A stretch of 64,000 nt of DNA from Roseospira visakhapatnamensis (lineage in GTDB: Bacteria; Pseudomonadota; Alphaproteobacteria; Rhodospirillales; Rhodospirillaceae), in contig NZ_JACIGK010000016.1 of assembly GCF_014197915.1 (NCBI RefSeq), positions 1 through 64,000 on the forward strand, written 5' to 3'. Of this stretch, positions 33,823-43,834 are shown piece after piece (position 1 is the first letter of the stretch; each line of letters begins with the position of its first letter). Under the pieces are notes generated by a model. It was not told the origin of the DNA. It saw only the letters and a program-made list of their open reading frames with translations, and did not search any database. The position numbers and the translations under genes were made by a program.

Positions 33823-35244
33823 TCAGGGCACCAGTCCCAGGAACCGCCACCACACGTAGTCGATCGGCCACAGCATCACAATGGTCAAGCCCGCCGTGAT
33901 CAGGCACATGCGCGCCATCTCCCGCGCCGGCAACCCCCCCAGTTGCATGGCCACGATCAGCGGCGGCGCCTGGTAGGGCAGCAGCACCGTGGAAAAGCCG
34001 ATCACCTGGGTCATGGCCACCGCCTCCAGGGTCCAGCCGGTGGCGGCCGCCACCGGCGGCACCAGGGGGGTCATAACCGGCGGCACGCTGGGCTGGGTCG
34101 CCACCATGCCGACCAGGGTGGACAGGACCGACAGCACCCCGAAGGTCCGCGCCGACGCGTCCGGGGCCAGCGGCACCACCGCGAGCACGGCGTCCGAGAG
34201 CCAGGCGCCCAAGCCGCTGTGATCGACGATCACCCCCATGCCGACGATGCCGGCCACGTAGAACACGGGCTCGAATCCCATGGATTGGAGCGGGCGGGGC
34301 TTGAGCAGCCCGGTCCCGGGAAACAGGCACCAGACGGCGACCAGCAGCCCCACCCAGGCGGCCCCCAGGCCGTGCCACACGTCCGTGGCCCACAGCACCA
34401 CGGCCACCAGCAGCACGGCCGCCAGGTGGCGCCCGGGACCGGTCAGCCGAGTGTCGTCGTCGTTTTTGTCGGCGGCGGCCGGCGCGCCCTGATCCCGCGC
34501 CGGGGTGTCCCGGTACAGCAGGATCAGCACCACCATCAGCAGCCCCACCTTGAGCGCGCCCAGCACCGGAAAGTGCAGCAGCAGATACGCGCCATAACTG
34601 GGCGCCGTGCCCAGCAGGGCCTCGACGGTGCCGACGAATACAGTATTGGGCACGTTGGCGGGCAACACCGTGAACGCCGGCAGGAAGGTTCCCAGCACCC
34701 CGGCCAGCAGGATCCCCAGCGCGCCCCGGCTGGTCTCGGGGTAGCCCAGGCGCTCGGCCAGGGCGCGCAGGATGGGCAGCATCAGCACCACGCGCCCCAT
34801 GGCCGAGGGCATGACGACGGTCATCGCCAGACCGAACAACACCACGCCGATGATCACGCGGGGGAAGGCTCCGGCGACCAGCGGCGCGACCAGCCCGGCG
34901 AGGCGATCGCCCAGCCCGGTGTGGCGGATGGCCGCCCCGATGACGATCCCGGCGATGGTCAGCCAGACGGCGGACGACGCGAAGCCGGAGAGCGTGACGG
35001 CGGGCGGCGCCACCCCGGCGACGATGCACAGGGTCAGGAACACCAGGGCCGTCAGCCACTCGGGCAGGCCGCCGCTCGCCCACAGGCCGATGGCCAGGAC
35101 CACCACCACGGCCGCCCGGGCCTCGGCCGTGCCGGCGACCCCGGAAAACAACAGCAGGCAGGCCAGGGCGATCGCCCCCAGGGCCAGGCCGTGGCGGGTC
35201 GGGCGGACGGACGAACGCCCTAGGATGGCCAGACGGGATCGCAT
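33823..35244 (-). CDS. SLC13/DASS-family transporter
   Basis: Integral membrane protein of 473 aa with about 11-12 hydrophobic segments. Features of the divalent anion:Na+ symporter (SLC13) family are visible, such as GFASSAVWLTIAGIVIG (SNT-like), GRVVLMLPILRA and the symmetrical GMVATQPSVPPVMTPLV. Substrate (dicarboxylate, sulfate or other) cannot be read from sequence. GAGAGG precedes the ATG. A perfect palindrome GTCAATTGAC lies at 35268-35277 in its upstream region. Confidence 0.82.
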   Translation of the reverse strand: MRSRLAILGRSSVRPTRHGLALGAIALACLLLFSGVAGTAEARAAVVVVLAIGLWASGGLPEWLTALVFLTLCIVAGVAPPAVTLSGFASSAVWLTIAGIVIGAAIRHTGLGDRLAGLVAPLVAGAFPRVIIGVVLFGLAMTVVMPSAMGRVVLMLPILRALAERLGYPETSRGALGILLAGVLGTFLPAFTVLPANVPNTVFVGTVEALLGTAPSYGAYLLLHFPVLGALKVGLLMVVLILLYRDTPARDQGAPAAADKNDDDTRLTGPGRHLAAVLLVAVVLWATDVWHGLGAAWVGLLVAVWCLFPGTGLLKPRPLQSMGFEPVFYVAGIVGMGVIVDHSGLGAWLSDAVLAVVPLAPDASARTFGVLSVLSTLVGMVATQPSVPPVMTPLVPPVAAATGWTLEAVAMTQVIGFSTVLLPYQAPPLIVAMQLGGLPAREMARMCLITAGLTIVMLWPIDYVWWRFLGLVP

Positions 35245-35516
35245 GCAATCCTCTCGTGTGCGCGGCGGTCAATTGACAGGACTATCGCGCCGCGAGAGGA
35301 AGAGGACAAATGACGATGTCCTCATGTCGCCAGGTCTGGTCGCACACTCGACACATCGTCTGCACGGCCGGAGCCACGGCGCCGGATCGGCGATTGCCAT
35401 GTGATGGATGTGACAGTGATTTCGATCCAGGTGGGCTTTCGATCCGGGCGGATGGTGGCGGCTCGTGTCCGTCCGCCGGGATCGAAGAGGCACGGACGGC
35501 CCCTCCCATGGAGGGA

Positions 35517-37298
35517 TCAGCGCAGGGCCATGGCCTGGGTCACCAGATCCACGAAAGCCCGGCGGTGCCCATGGGGATCGTCGCCGATGGCGCCGGTGGC
35601 CAGGTCCAGCACGTCGCCCAACCCCAGGTCGCCCACCGAGGGGTCACCGCGCAGGATTTGGGCCAGCCCGGCCACGGCCACGGCGAAGCGGGTGTCGTCG
35701 TCCTGCCGGGCCAGGGGCGCGCGATCGGCTTCGGTGACCGGGCGCTCCATCAACCGCGAGGCGGTCTCGCCCGGCGCCTTCCAACGGATGCGCAGGTGGG
35801 CGATCTCCGCCTCCCGCCCGGCGGCTGGGGCCACCGAACCGGTGTCACCATAGCGCCGCGCCGGCAGTCGCAGGCCGGCCGAGCCGGGCGCGGCGATCTC
35901 GTAGATCGCGGTCACGGTGTGGCCATCGCCGATCTCTCCGGCGTCCACGGCGTCGTTGGCGAAATCCTCCTCGCGCAACAGCCGGGTCTCGTAGCCCACC
36001 AGCCGGTACTCCGCCACGCGGGCGGGGTTGAACTCCACCTGGACCTTGACGTCGTCGGCGATGGGCTGAAGCTGTGCGTCCAGCTTCTCCACCAGCACCC
36101 GGCGCCCCTCCGCCAGGGAGTCCAGATAGGCCGCCATGCCGTTGCCGGCCTGCGCCAGGCGCTGCATGGTGCGATCGTTGTAGTTGCCCCGGCCCACGCC
36201 CAGGATGCTCAGATAGACGCCGGTCTCGCGCTTGCGGGCCACAACGTCCTCCAGGCGGCCGTCATCGACCACGCCGAGGTTGAAGTCACCGTCGGTGGCC
36301 AGGATGACGCGGTTGATGCCGCCCCGGCGAAAGCTCCGCTCGGCCAGGTCATAGGCCGTGGCGATCCCCTTGGACCCGGCCGTGCCCCCGCCCGACGCCA
36401 GATGACCCAGGGCGGTGCAGATGGTTCGTTTGTCGTCGGCCGGGGTCGGCTCCAGCACCACCCGGTCGGCACCGGCGTAGATCACCAGCGAAACGACGTC
36501 GCGCCCCTCCAACTGATCCACCAACAGCGCCATGGAGCGCTTGACCAGCCCCAGCCGGTCCGGCCCGCGCATGGAGCCGGAGACGTCGGCCAGCAGGACG
36601 ATGTTGGCGTCGGGTCGCCGGCTCCGGTCGGGCGACCAGCCGCGAACGCCCACCACCATCACCTCGCGGCCCGCTCCCCAGGGCGAGGGCATGACGTTGA
36701 CCGAGGGCGCGAAAGGCTCCGCCGCCGTGCGCGGACGCGGATAGGCGTAGTCGAAATAGTTGACCATCTCCTCGACGCGCACGGCGTCGCTGGGCGGCCG
36801 CACCCCATCGCGCAGGAACCGGCGCACGACCCCCATGGAGGCCGTGTCCACGTCGGCGGAGAGGGTCGAGACGGGCTGATCGGCGACGCGGACGACCCCG
36901 TTCGGGGCCACGTCCGGGAAGCGATCCCGCTCCACGTCGGGCGGATAGAGCGTCGGCACGGAACCGCCGTTCGGGTCGGGGGCCGGGGGCGCGACCGACG
37001 GCGCCGGCATGGCCTCCATGACCGCCGGGGGGGGCGCCAGGGGTGGCGCCGCGCCGGTCAGGGCATCGCCGATGGCCCCCACGGCACCGCCCGGGCGCAT
37101 GCCCTGGCCGGGGCTCCGACGCGGGCGATAGACGCCGTGGTCCTGGCCGATCTCCGCCTCGATGCGCTCGACGATGCTCAGGCAGGTGTCGCCGGCGGGC
37201 GCCGGCGGCTCGTCCGGCATGGCCCGCGCAGCACTCGGCATCACCGCGAGACCAGCCACGATGGCGATCGCCACCACCGGCCGCCCGGCCCGCTCCAT
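35517..37298 (-). CDS. Exported von Willebrand factor type A protein (YfbK-like)
   Basis: 593 aa. A signal peptide (AIAIVAGLAVMPSAARA) is followed by a VWA N-terminal domain (FSTFSADVDTAS-like), a VWA domain with an intact metal site (LLADVSGSMRGPDR) and a C-terminal DUF3520-like region. Such proteins bind metal and protein partners at the cell surface or periplasm; the target is unknown. ATG 37298 is used because GGGGCGGA is well spaced; 37313 is also possible. Confidence 0.85.
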   Translation of the reverse strand: MERAGRPVVAIAIVAGLAVMPSAARAMPDEPPAPAGDTCLSIVERIEAEIGQDHGVYRPRRSPGQGMRPGGAVGAIGDALTGAAPPLAPPPAVMEAMPAPSVAPPAPDPNGGSVPTLYPPDVERDRFPDVAPNGVVRVADQPVSTLSADVDTASMGVVRRFLRDGVRPPSDAVRVEEMVNYFDYAYPRPRTAAEPFAPSVNVMPSPWGAGREVMVVGVRGWSPDRSRRPDANIVLLADVSGSMRGPDRLGLVKRSMALLVDQLEGRDVVSLVIYAGADRVVLEPTPADDKRTICTALGHLASGGGTAGSKGIATAYDLAERSFRRGGINRVILATDGDFNLGVVDDGRLEDVVARKRETGVYLSILGVGRGNYNDRTMQRLAQAGNGMAAYLDSLAEGRRVLVEKLDAQLQPIADDVKVQVEFNPARVAEYRLVGYETRLLREEDFANDAVDAGEIGDGHTVTAIYEIAAPGSAGLRLPARRYGDTGSVAPAAGREAEIAHLRIRWKAPGETASRLMERPVTEADRAPLARQDDDTRFAVAVAGLAQILRGDPSVGDLGLGDVLDLATGAIGDDPHGHRRAFVDLVTQAMALR

Positions 37299-37471
37299 GG
37301 ATATCCGCCCCATCTCCGACGATCCCCCTCATGCCCTGGCGAAGCCACGCGGCCGACTGCGGCCGGCCGGCGCGGCGGGTGGTCAGGGGTCAGGACACCT
37401 GGGAAAGCCGCCGAATTGATGGCGCCTTCGTGGTCAACCCGGGGTCATCGCCGGGCGCGGACGATCCGTCC

Positions 37472-38092
37472 TTACGCCATGCGTTCCCCCACCAACCGGA
37501 TGGTGTGCCCGACCCTGTCGTGGCCGGTGTCGAGGTCGACGCCGGGACCCAGGGCGACCTCACCGTCCTCCAGCAGATCGAAGGCCAGCAAGCCCTCGAA
37601 ATCAGCCCTCAGGGTGGCCTGATCATAGAGCATGGAGGCGACCGACGGACCGCCGGTGCCGTGGCGACGCTGCTCGGGGTGGAAGGCCTCCAGGATCAGC
37701 ACGCCGCCCGGCTTCAACGCCCGGGCCATGGCCCGATTGACGGCCGGCCGGGTCTCCGGCGGCAGATGCAGGAAAATGCTGACGACGGCGTCGCAGGCCG
37801 CCCGGGGCCAGTCCCACGTGACCAGGTCGGCGCGGGTGGCGCGCAGGCTCACGCCCCGGTCCCGGGCCAGCCGCGCCGCCTTCCGAAGCGCCACGGCCGA
37901 GCCGTCGACGGCGTGGACGGTCATCCCCTGTGCCGCCAGCCAGACGCCGTTGCGGCCCTCGCCGTCGGCCACGGCCAGAACCTCCATGCCGCGCGCCAGG
38001 CGGTGGCGCTGAGCAACCAGGAAGGCCGATGGCTCCAGGCCGAAAAGATAGCCGGGTGTGTCGTAGCGCTGGTCCCAGGCGGTTTGAGTCAT
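37472..38092 (-). CDS. Class I SAM-dependent methyltransferase (TehB-like)
   Basis: 206-aa methyltransferase. W-D-x-RY near the start (TAWDQRYDTPGYLFG), SAM motif I region VLAVADGEGRNGVWLA, VHAVDGSAVAL and LKPGGVLILEAF. The arrangement resembles TehB-like or thiopurine-like methyltransferases; the substrate is not known. GAGGGGA is five bases before the ATG at 38092. Confidence 0.85.
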   Translation of the reverse strand: MTQTAWDQRYDTPGYLFGLEPSAFLVAQRHRLARGMEVLAVADGEGRNGVWLAAQGMTVHAVDGSAVALRKAARLARDRGVSLRATRADLVTWDWPRAACDAVVSIFLHLPPETRPAVNRAMARALKPGGVLILEAFHPEQRRHGTGGPSVASMLYDQATLRADFEGLLAFDLLEDGEVALGPGVDLDTGHDRVGHTIRLVGERMA

Positions 38093-38282
38093 GTCATCCC
38101 CTCGGTGATGGGTCACAGTGTACCCTTGTTCGGGCCCGGCGACCGACGCGGGCGGTCATACTTTGTCACCGATTGGATATAGTGGCGTCATCACTCGCGC
38201 CCATGGTCGCCGCGTGCGTCCCCATCGCGCCGGCCCGCGCCCTGTACCCCCTCTCCTCCCCGCTCCCCCGGAGACTCGCCTC

Positions 38283-39767
38283 ATGCCTGGTTTCGTCGCC
38301 CGCCACTGGCGCAAGACCCTGATCGTGCCGCCCATCGCCCTCGGTGTGGCGCTGATGGTGGGGATGGCCAGCGGCAAGGCCCCGCCGCAGCGCATCGAGG
38401 CCGCCGAATCCGCCCGCCCGGCCCGCGTCATCAGCGTTCCCGCGGTGGACCTGCAACCTCGGGCCACGGGTTTCGGCCAGGTCTCGCCGGAGCACGTCTG
38501 GCAGGCCGTGGCCCAGGTGGCCGGCCGGGTGATCGAGGTCCACCCCAACCTCAAGCGCGGCGCCATCCTGCCCAAGGGGACGGTGGTGGCGCGCATCGAC
38601 CCCACCGCCTACGAACTCACCCTGCGGGAGCGCGAGGCGGACTTGCGCGAGCTGGAGGTGCGCGAGGAGAACACCCGGGCCTCCATCGCCATCGAGGAGC
38701 GCGCCCTGGCCCTGGCCAGCGCCGAGGTGGACCGGCAGCGCCGCCTGCGCCGCAGCGGCACGGTCGCCCAGACCACCCTGGACCAGGCGGAAAAGACCCT
38801 GCTGGCCACCGAACAAAGCCTTCAGAACCTGCGCAACACCCTCAACCTAATCCCCGTCGAGCGAGCGCTGGCCCAGACCCGCCTGGACCAAGCGCGCCTG
38901 GACGTGGACTACACCACCATGACCGCCCCCTTCGCCATGCGGGTGTCGAAGGTCGACGTCACGCGGTCCGAATTCGCCACCGTCGGCGCGGTTCTGGCCG
39001 AGGCCGACAGCATCGCCGTCGCCGAGGTGGAGGCCCAGCTCACGTTTCAGGAACTGGCGCCGCTCATGCACGACGTCACACCGAGCACCATGCGCGAGGC
39101 CGTGAGCGAGGACCGCATCGGCGCCGCGCTGGACGTGGACGCGATGGTCCGCCTGCATGCCGGCGGCGCGGTCACACAGGTGGTGGAATGGCCCGCGCGG
39201 CTGGTGCGGGTCTCCGACACCATCGACCCGCAGACCCGCACGATCGGCGTCATCGTCGTCGTCGAGGGCAGCTACCGCACCGCCCGGCCGGGGGTACGTC
39301 CGCCGCTGGTGAAGAACATGTTCGTCGAGGTGGAACTGCGCGGCCGCCCGATCCCCAACGTGATCGTGGTGCCGCGCCTGGCTCTGCACGGGGGATACGC
39401 CTATGTGCTGGACGACGAGGATCGCCTGGTCAAGCGGCCCGTCCGGGTGCATGCCCTGCAAGACGACCTGGCGGTGATCGCCGAGGGCCTGGCGGAGGGC
39501 GACCGCCTGGTGATCTCCGACCTGATCCCCGCCGTCGCCGGCATGCGCATCGACCCGCGCCCGGACAAGGCCGAGCGCGACCGCCTCATCGCCGCCGCCG
39601 AGGGCCGGTCAGAGGACACCGCCCCGGACGCCACCCTCGGCATGCCCTCCGGCACGGCGTCCCGACCCGCCCTCCAGGTCGAGCCCGCGGCTGAACCCGA
39701 CGCCGAGCCCGATGCCGAGCCCGATGCCGAGCCCGACGCCGCGCGCAGGCCGGAGGCCGGCCGATGA
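38283..39767 (+). CDS. RND efflux periplasmic adaptor (membrane fusion protein)
   Basis: 494 aa. An N-terminal membrane anchor (IVPPIALGVALMVGMASG) is followed by a lipoyl/hairpin adaptor: GQVSPEHVWQAVAQVAGRVIE, a long coiled hairpin (residues ~120-230), then the barrel region. It connects the downstream inner-membrane pump to an outer-membrane channel, which is not encoded here. The C-terminal tail is a Glu/Pro/Asp/Ala repeat from 12-bp DNA units. The stop overlaps the permease start (ATGA). Confidence 0.88.
   Translation: MPGFVARHWRKTLIVPPIALGVALMVGMASGKAPPQRIEAAESARPARVISVPAVDLQPRATGFGQVSPEHVWQAVAQVAGRVIEVHPNLKRGAILPKGTVVARIDPTAYELTLREREADLRELEVREENTRASIAIEERALALASAEVDRQRRLRRSGTVAQTTLDQAEKTLLATEQSLQNLRNTLNLIPVERALAQTRLDQARLDVDYTTMTAPFAMRVSKVDVTRSEFATVGAVLAEADSIAVAEVEAQLTFQELAPLMHDVTPSTMREAVSEDRIGAALDVDAMVRLHAGGAVTQVVEWPARLVRVSDTIDPQTRTIGVIVVVEGSYRTARPGVRPPLVKNMFVEVELRGRPIPNVIVVPRLALHGGYAYVLDDEDRLVKRPVRVHALQDDLAVIAEGLAEGDRLVISDLIPAVAGMRIDPRPDKAERDRLIAAAEGRSEDTAPDATLGMPSGTASRPALQVEPAAEPDAEPDAEPDAEPDAARRPEAGR
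39691..39742 (+). repeat. 12-bp repeats coding the acidic tail of the RND adaptor
   Basis: Units GCCGAGCCCGAT/C repeat about four times and code for AEPD repeats at the end of the adaptor. The tail is outside the conserved adaptor fold. Confidence 0.85.
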
Positions 39768-42700
39768 TCGCCTTCTTCGCCCGTCATCCCACCGCCGCCA
39801 ACCTGATGATGATCGGCATCCTGGTGCTGGGGCTGTCGGCCCTGCCCAGCCTGCAACGCGCGACCTTCCCCACGCTGGCCCTCGATCAGGTGCAGGTGTC
39901 GGTGGTCTATACGGGCGCCACCGCCGAGGAGGTGGAAGACGCCATCTGCCAGCGGCTGGAGGACGCCGTTTCCGGCATCAACGACCTGGAGGAAACCACC
40001 TGCGAGGCCACCGAGGGTCTGGGCGCCCTGACCGTGGAAATGCGCGAGGGCGCCGACATCGCCATCTTCGAGGCGGACATCAAGACCGAGGTGGACGCCA
40101 TCGACAGCTTCCCCGACGACGCCGAGGACCCGGTGGTGCAGACCCTCGGGCGGACCGACTTCGTCGCCTCGGTGGCCATCACCGGGGACATGCCGGCCAC
40201 GCACCTGAAGGGCTACGCCGAGGAGGTCAAGAACCGCATGAACGAGGCCGGCCTGGGACAGGTGGACATCACCGGCTTCTCCGACCGGCAGATCCGCATC
40301 GAGGTGGGCACCGAGACCCTGCGCCGCCACGGGCTCAGCCTCGCCGACATCGCCACCCTGATCCAGCGCCAGAGCCAGGACCGCCCGTCGGGCCGCATCG
40401 AGACCCGCACCGGCGAGGTGATCGTGCGCTTCGCCGACGAGCGACGCTCCGTCGCCGCCTTCCAGAACCTGGTGATCGTCGCCGGGTCCCAGGGGGGCGA
40501 ACTCCGCCTGGGCGACATCGCCACCATCACCGACCGCTTCGAACTGGACGAGGAGAAGGTGCTGTTCAACGGCCAGCGCGCCGCCCTGCTGGACATCACC
40601 AAGACCCGCGCCGAGGACACGCTGACGGTCATGGACCGGCTGACGACCTTCCTGGAGGACGAGCGCGCGCGCGCCCCCGGCGGGATCAGCCTGACCGTGA
40701 CCCGCGACAGCGCCAGCATCGTGCGCGACCGCCTGACCATGCTGCGGGACAACGGCATCCAGGGCCTGGGAATGGTCTTTCTGATGCTGTTCCTGTTCTT
40801 TTCGCTGCGCTTCAGCTTCTGGGTGGCCATGGGCCTACCGGTGTCGTTCATGGGCGGCCTGTTCCTGATGAGCGTCCTGGGCCTGACCATCAACATGATC
40901 ACCATGGTCGGCCTGCTGATCGCCGTCGGCCTGCTGATGGACGACGCCATCGTCATTTCCGAGAACATCGCCCACCACCTGAAACGCGGCAAGGACGCGT
41001 ACTCCGCCGCCGTCGACGGCGCCCGCGAGGTCATGCCCGGGGTTGTCTCGTCGTTCGTGACGACGGTCTGCATCTTCGGCGCCCTGGCCTTCCTGGGCGG
41101 AACCATGGGGCAGATCCTGCGGGCCATGCCCATGGTGCTGCTGCTGGTGCTGGTGGTCAGCCTGGTCGAGGCGTTCCTGATCCTGCCGCACCACCTGGCC
41201 CACTCGCTGGAGAAACACAGCGAGAAACCGCTCGCCGGCTGGCGGCGGCGGTTCGAATCCGGGTTTTCCTGGGTGCGCGAGCGCGGCATGGGCCGACTGG
41301 TGGACGCGGCCATCGCCTGGCGGTACCTGACGCTGGGCGTACTGCTGCTGCTGTTCCTGGGCAGCCTGTCGCTGATCGCCGGAGGCATGGTGAAGTTCCG
41401 CGCCTTCCCGCATGTGGACGGCAACATCGTCCAGGCCGAGATCCTGATGCCCCAGGGAACGCCCCTGGACCGCACCGAGGCCGTGGTCGCGCGCGTCGTC
41501 GAGGCCATGGACGAGATGGGGACCCGCCTGTCCGAGGACCTTCCGGAGGCGACGCACGCCGCCATGGCGACCCAGGGCGCGGCCCCGGTGGGCGGCGATC
41601 TGATCCGTAACACCATGACCCTGCACGCGGTCAACAGCAGCGCCAATGAAAGCGGCGCCCACGTGGCCACGGTCGGCATCGACCTCGTGGACTCCGACAT
41701 GCGCCCGGGCCTGCCCTCGACGGTGATCTCGGCCGCCTGGCGAGACGCCGTGGGCGAGGTGCCCGATGCCTTGTCCCTCAAGTTCGGCGAACGCACCATC
41801 GGGCCCGGCGGCCAGGACATCGAGATCCGCCTGAGAGGCCATGATCTGGAGGCCCTCAAGGCCGCGTCCCTGGACCTGCGCGAGTGGCTGGAGGGCTACG
41901 CCGGCGTGCACGACGTCATGGACGACATGCGTCCGGGCAAGCCCGAGGCCCGCTTGCGTCTGCGCGATGGCGCCAGCGCCCTTGGGATCCGCGCCGACAC
42001 CGTAGCCCAGCAGATCGCCGCGGCGTTCCAGGGCGTCACCGTGGACGAAATCCAGGTGGGCGACGAGGCCTACGAAATCGACGTGCGCTTCACCGAGGCC
42101 GACCGGGACTCCCTGGCCGACCTGGACGGCTTCATGGTCACCACCGAGGCCGGCGAGACCATCCCCCTGCCCAACGTGGCAGTCATCGACAACGCGCGCG
42201 GCTGGGCGCGGATCAACCGGGTGGACGGCTGGCGCACCATCACCGTGATCGGCGACGTGGACGACGCCGTCGCCAACGCCTCGCAGATCGTCGCCGACAC
42301 GCGCGCGACCTTCCTGCCCCGGTTGCTGGAGCGTCATCCCGACGTCCATCCCGACGTCGAGGGCCAGGCGGCGGAAGTGGCCGAGACCATGGGCACCATG
42401 CGCCGCAACATGCTGGTCGGCCTGGTGGGCGTGTTCCTGCTGCTGTCCTTCCAGTTCCGCAGCTACGTCGAGCCCATCACCGTCATGGTGGCCATCCCCA
42501 TGGCGCTGATCGGCGCCATCCTGGGCCACCTGGCCCAGGGCCTGGAGATGTCCATGCCGTCGATGATCGGCCTGGCCTCGCTGGCCGGCGTGGTGGTCAA
42601 CGATTCCATCCTGCTGGTGATGTTCATCAAGCAGCACCGGCTGAACGGCGGATCCGCGACCGAGGCCGCCGCCCAGGCCGCGCGCGAGCGCTTCCGGCCC

Positions 42701-42967
42701 ATCCTGCTGACGTCATTGACCACCATCATGGGGCTGACCCCGTTGCTGGCCGAGACCAGCTTGCAGGCGCAGGTCATGATCCCGCTGGCCACCAGCCTCG
42801 CCTTCGGCCTGACCTCGGCGACGGTGCTGGCCCTGGTGCTGGTGCCGGTGGTCTATGTGATCCTCGACGACCTGGGCCTGACCCGCCGGGTGCGGCCCGA
42901 GGATGTGGGCGCGGCGGGGAATCGGGGGGCGGCGGCGGCGGTCACACCCCGGCCTTCCGAAGGATGA
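39764..42967 (+). CDS. RND-family efflux permease (AcrB/CusA-like fold)
   Basis: 1067 aa, inner-membrane proton-driven pump. N-terminal helix (NLMMIGILVLGLSALPSL), the first large periplasmic loop, then the proton-relay helix GLLIAVGLLMDDAIVISENI with the paired Asp, and a second set of helices near the C-terminus (IGLASLAGVVVNDSILLVMF). More like the less-studied RND group with short C-terminal tails than like classical multidrug AcrB; substrate unknown. It overlaps the convergent methyltransferase gene by 26 bases. Confidence 0.9.
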   Translation: MIAFFARHPTAANLMMIGILVLGLSALPSLQRATFPTLALDQVQVSVVYTGATAEEVEDAICQRLEDAVSGINDLEETTCEATEGLGALTVEMREGADIAIFEADIKTEVDAIDSFPDDAEDPVVQTLGRTDFVASVAITGDMPATHLKGYAEEVKNRMNEAGLGQVDITGFSDRQIRIEVGTETLRRHGLSLADIATLIQRQSQDRPSGRIETRTGEVIVRFADERRSVAAFQNLVIVAGSQGGELRLGDIATITDRFELDEEKVLFNGQRAALLDITKTRAEDTLTVMDRLTTFLEDERARAPGGISLTVTRDSASIVRDRLTMLRDNGIQGLGMVFLMLFLFFSLRFSFWVAMGLPVSFMGGLFLMSVLGLTINMITMVGLLIAVGLLMDDAIVISENIAHHLKRGKDAYSAAVDGAREVMPGVVSSFVTTVCIFGALAFLGGTMGQILRAMPMVLLLVLVVSLVEAFLILPHHLAHSLEKHSEKPLAGWRRRFESGFSWVRERGMGRLVDAAIAWRYLTLGVLLLLFLGSLSLIAGGMVKFRAFPHVDGNIVQAEILMPQGTPLDRTEAVVARVVEAMDEMGTRLSEDLPEATHAAMATQGAAPVGGDLIRNTMTLHAVNSSANESGAHVATVGIDLVDSDMRPGLPSTVISAAWRDAVGEVPDALSLKFGERTIGPGGQDIEIRLRGHDLEALKAASLDLREWLEGYAGVHDVMDDMRPGKPEARLRLRDGASALGIRADTVAQQIAAAFQGVTVDEIQVGDEAYEIDVRFTEADRDSLADLDGFMVTTEAGETIPLPNVAVIDNARGWARINRVDGWRTITVIGDVDDAVANASQIVADTRATFLPRLLERHPDVHPDVEGQAAEVAETMGTMRRNMLVGLVGVFLLLSFQFRSYVEPITVMVAIPMALIGAILGHLAQGLEMSMPSMIGLASLAGVVVNDSILLVMFIKQHRLNGGSATEAAAQAARERFRPILLTSLTTIMGLTPLLAETSLQAQVMIPLATSLAFGLTSATVLALVLVPVVYVILDDLGLTRRVRPEDVGAAGNRGAAAAVTPRPSEG

Positions 42968-43649
42968 CCGACAGGTTGTTGGCGGGCATGGCGACGGTCT
43001 CGACCAGGATCAGGCCGTGACGGGCGGCCTCGTCCACCACGGCCTCCAGGTCGCGCACCCCCCAGGCGGGATCCTGGCGGCGCAGGCTGGCATCGAAGGC
43101 GGCGTTGCTGTCGGCGGTGTGGCGGCCGCCGACGCGGTACGGACCGTAGAGGTACAGAACACCGTCGACGGGCAGCGCCGCGCCGGCCTCGGCCATCAGC
43201 GCCCCGGTCACCGCCCACGGGGCGATATGGACAAGATTGATGGCGGCCATGGCCGCCACGCCCTCCACGGCGTTGGCCGGCCAGGGCCGGTCGGAGACGT
43301 CCAGCAGGACCGGCGCTTCCACCCGCGCCGGCGCCGCCTCGGCGAGCAGGGTGGCGGCGGCCCGGGCGCTGGGTTCGTCCCCGTCGCTCGGACGCCAGGT
43401 CCAGCCCGCAGGCAGCGCCGGCCCGAGGGCGGCCGCGTGCTCGCCGGAGCCGCTGGCCAGTTCCAGCAGCACACCGCCGCCCTCGGGCAGCACCCGCGTC
43501 AACACGGCGCGAATCGGATCCCGGTTGCGGGCCGTCGCCGGATAGTGGCGGCGGGCCTCCGGCGGACCGGGCTGGATGCGGGGGGCATGGCGCGTCCCGG
43601 GCCGCGTGATCGGGGCGACGGTGGCGGGGCTGGACTCGGATGGGGGCAT
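42942..43649 (-). CDS. DUF938 SAM-dependent methyltransferase-like protein
   Basis: 235 aa of the DUF938 family: RIQPGPPEARRHYPATARNRDPI, a glycine-rich SAM motif LELASGSGEHAAALGP, INLVHIAPW and GVLYLYGPYRVGGRHTADSN. The family is predicted to be methyltransferase-like, of unknown substrate. The ATG at 43649 precedes the conserved start. Convergent with the RND permease. Confidence 0.85.
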   Translation of the reverse strand: MPPSESSPATVAPITRPGTRHAPRIQPGPPEARRHYPATARNRDPIRAVLTRVLPEGGGVLLELASGSGEHAAALGPALPAGWTWRPSDGDEPSARAAATLLAEAAPARVEAPVLLDVSDRPWPANAVEGVAAMAAINLVHIAPWAVTGALMAEAGAALPVDGVLYLYGPYRVGGRHTADSNAAFDASLRRQDPAWGVRDLEAVVDEAARHGLILVETVAMPANNLSVILRKAGV

Positions 43650-43757
43650 GGTCGGATGTGTGCTCCTGTGGGATCGCGCGCGGTGGGTTCGAGGCGCCCG
43701 GTGACCCTTGGAAATGGGGCGTCCCCGGAGCGGTTTCGAGGGCTTGCGAGTCATCCG

Positions 43758-43779
43758 CGCCAGTGCTTAAGTGCTGGCG
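43758..43779. repeat. 22-bp palindromic sequence between DUF938 and terB genes
   Basis: CGCCAG and CTGGCG arms flank TG-CTTAAG-TG. It lies between two divergent genes, ~56 bases before terB, and is a possible operator. A T-run follows only 24 bases later, so it is not a standard terminator. Confidence 0.5.
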
Positions 43780-43834
43780 TGCCTTGCGCCCGATTCTTCC
43801 CCCTTTTTTTGCGCGCCCCGCAGGTAGGCTCTCC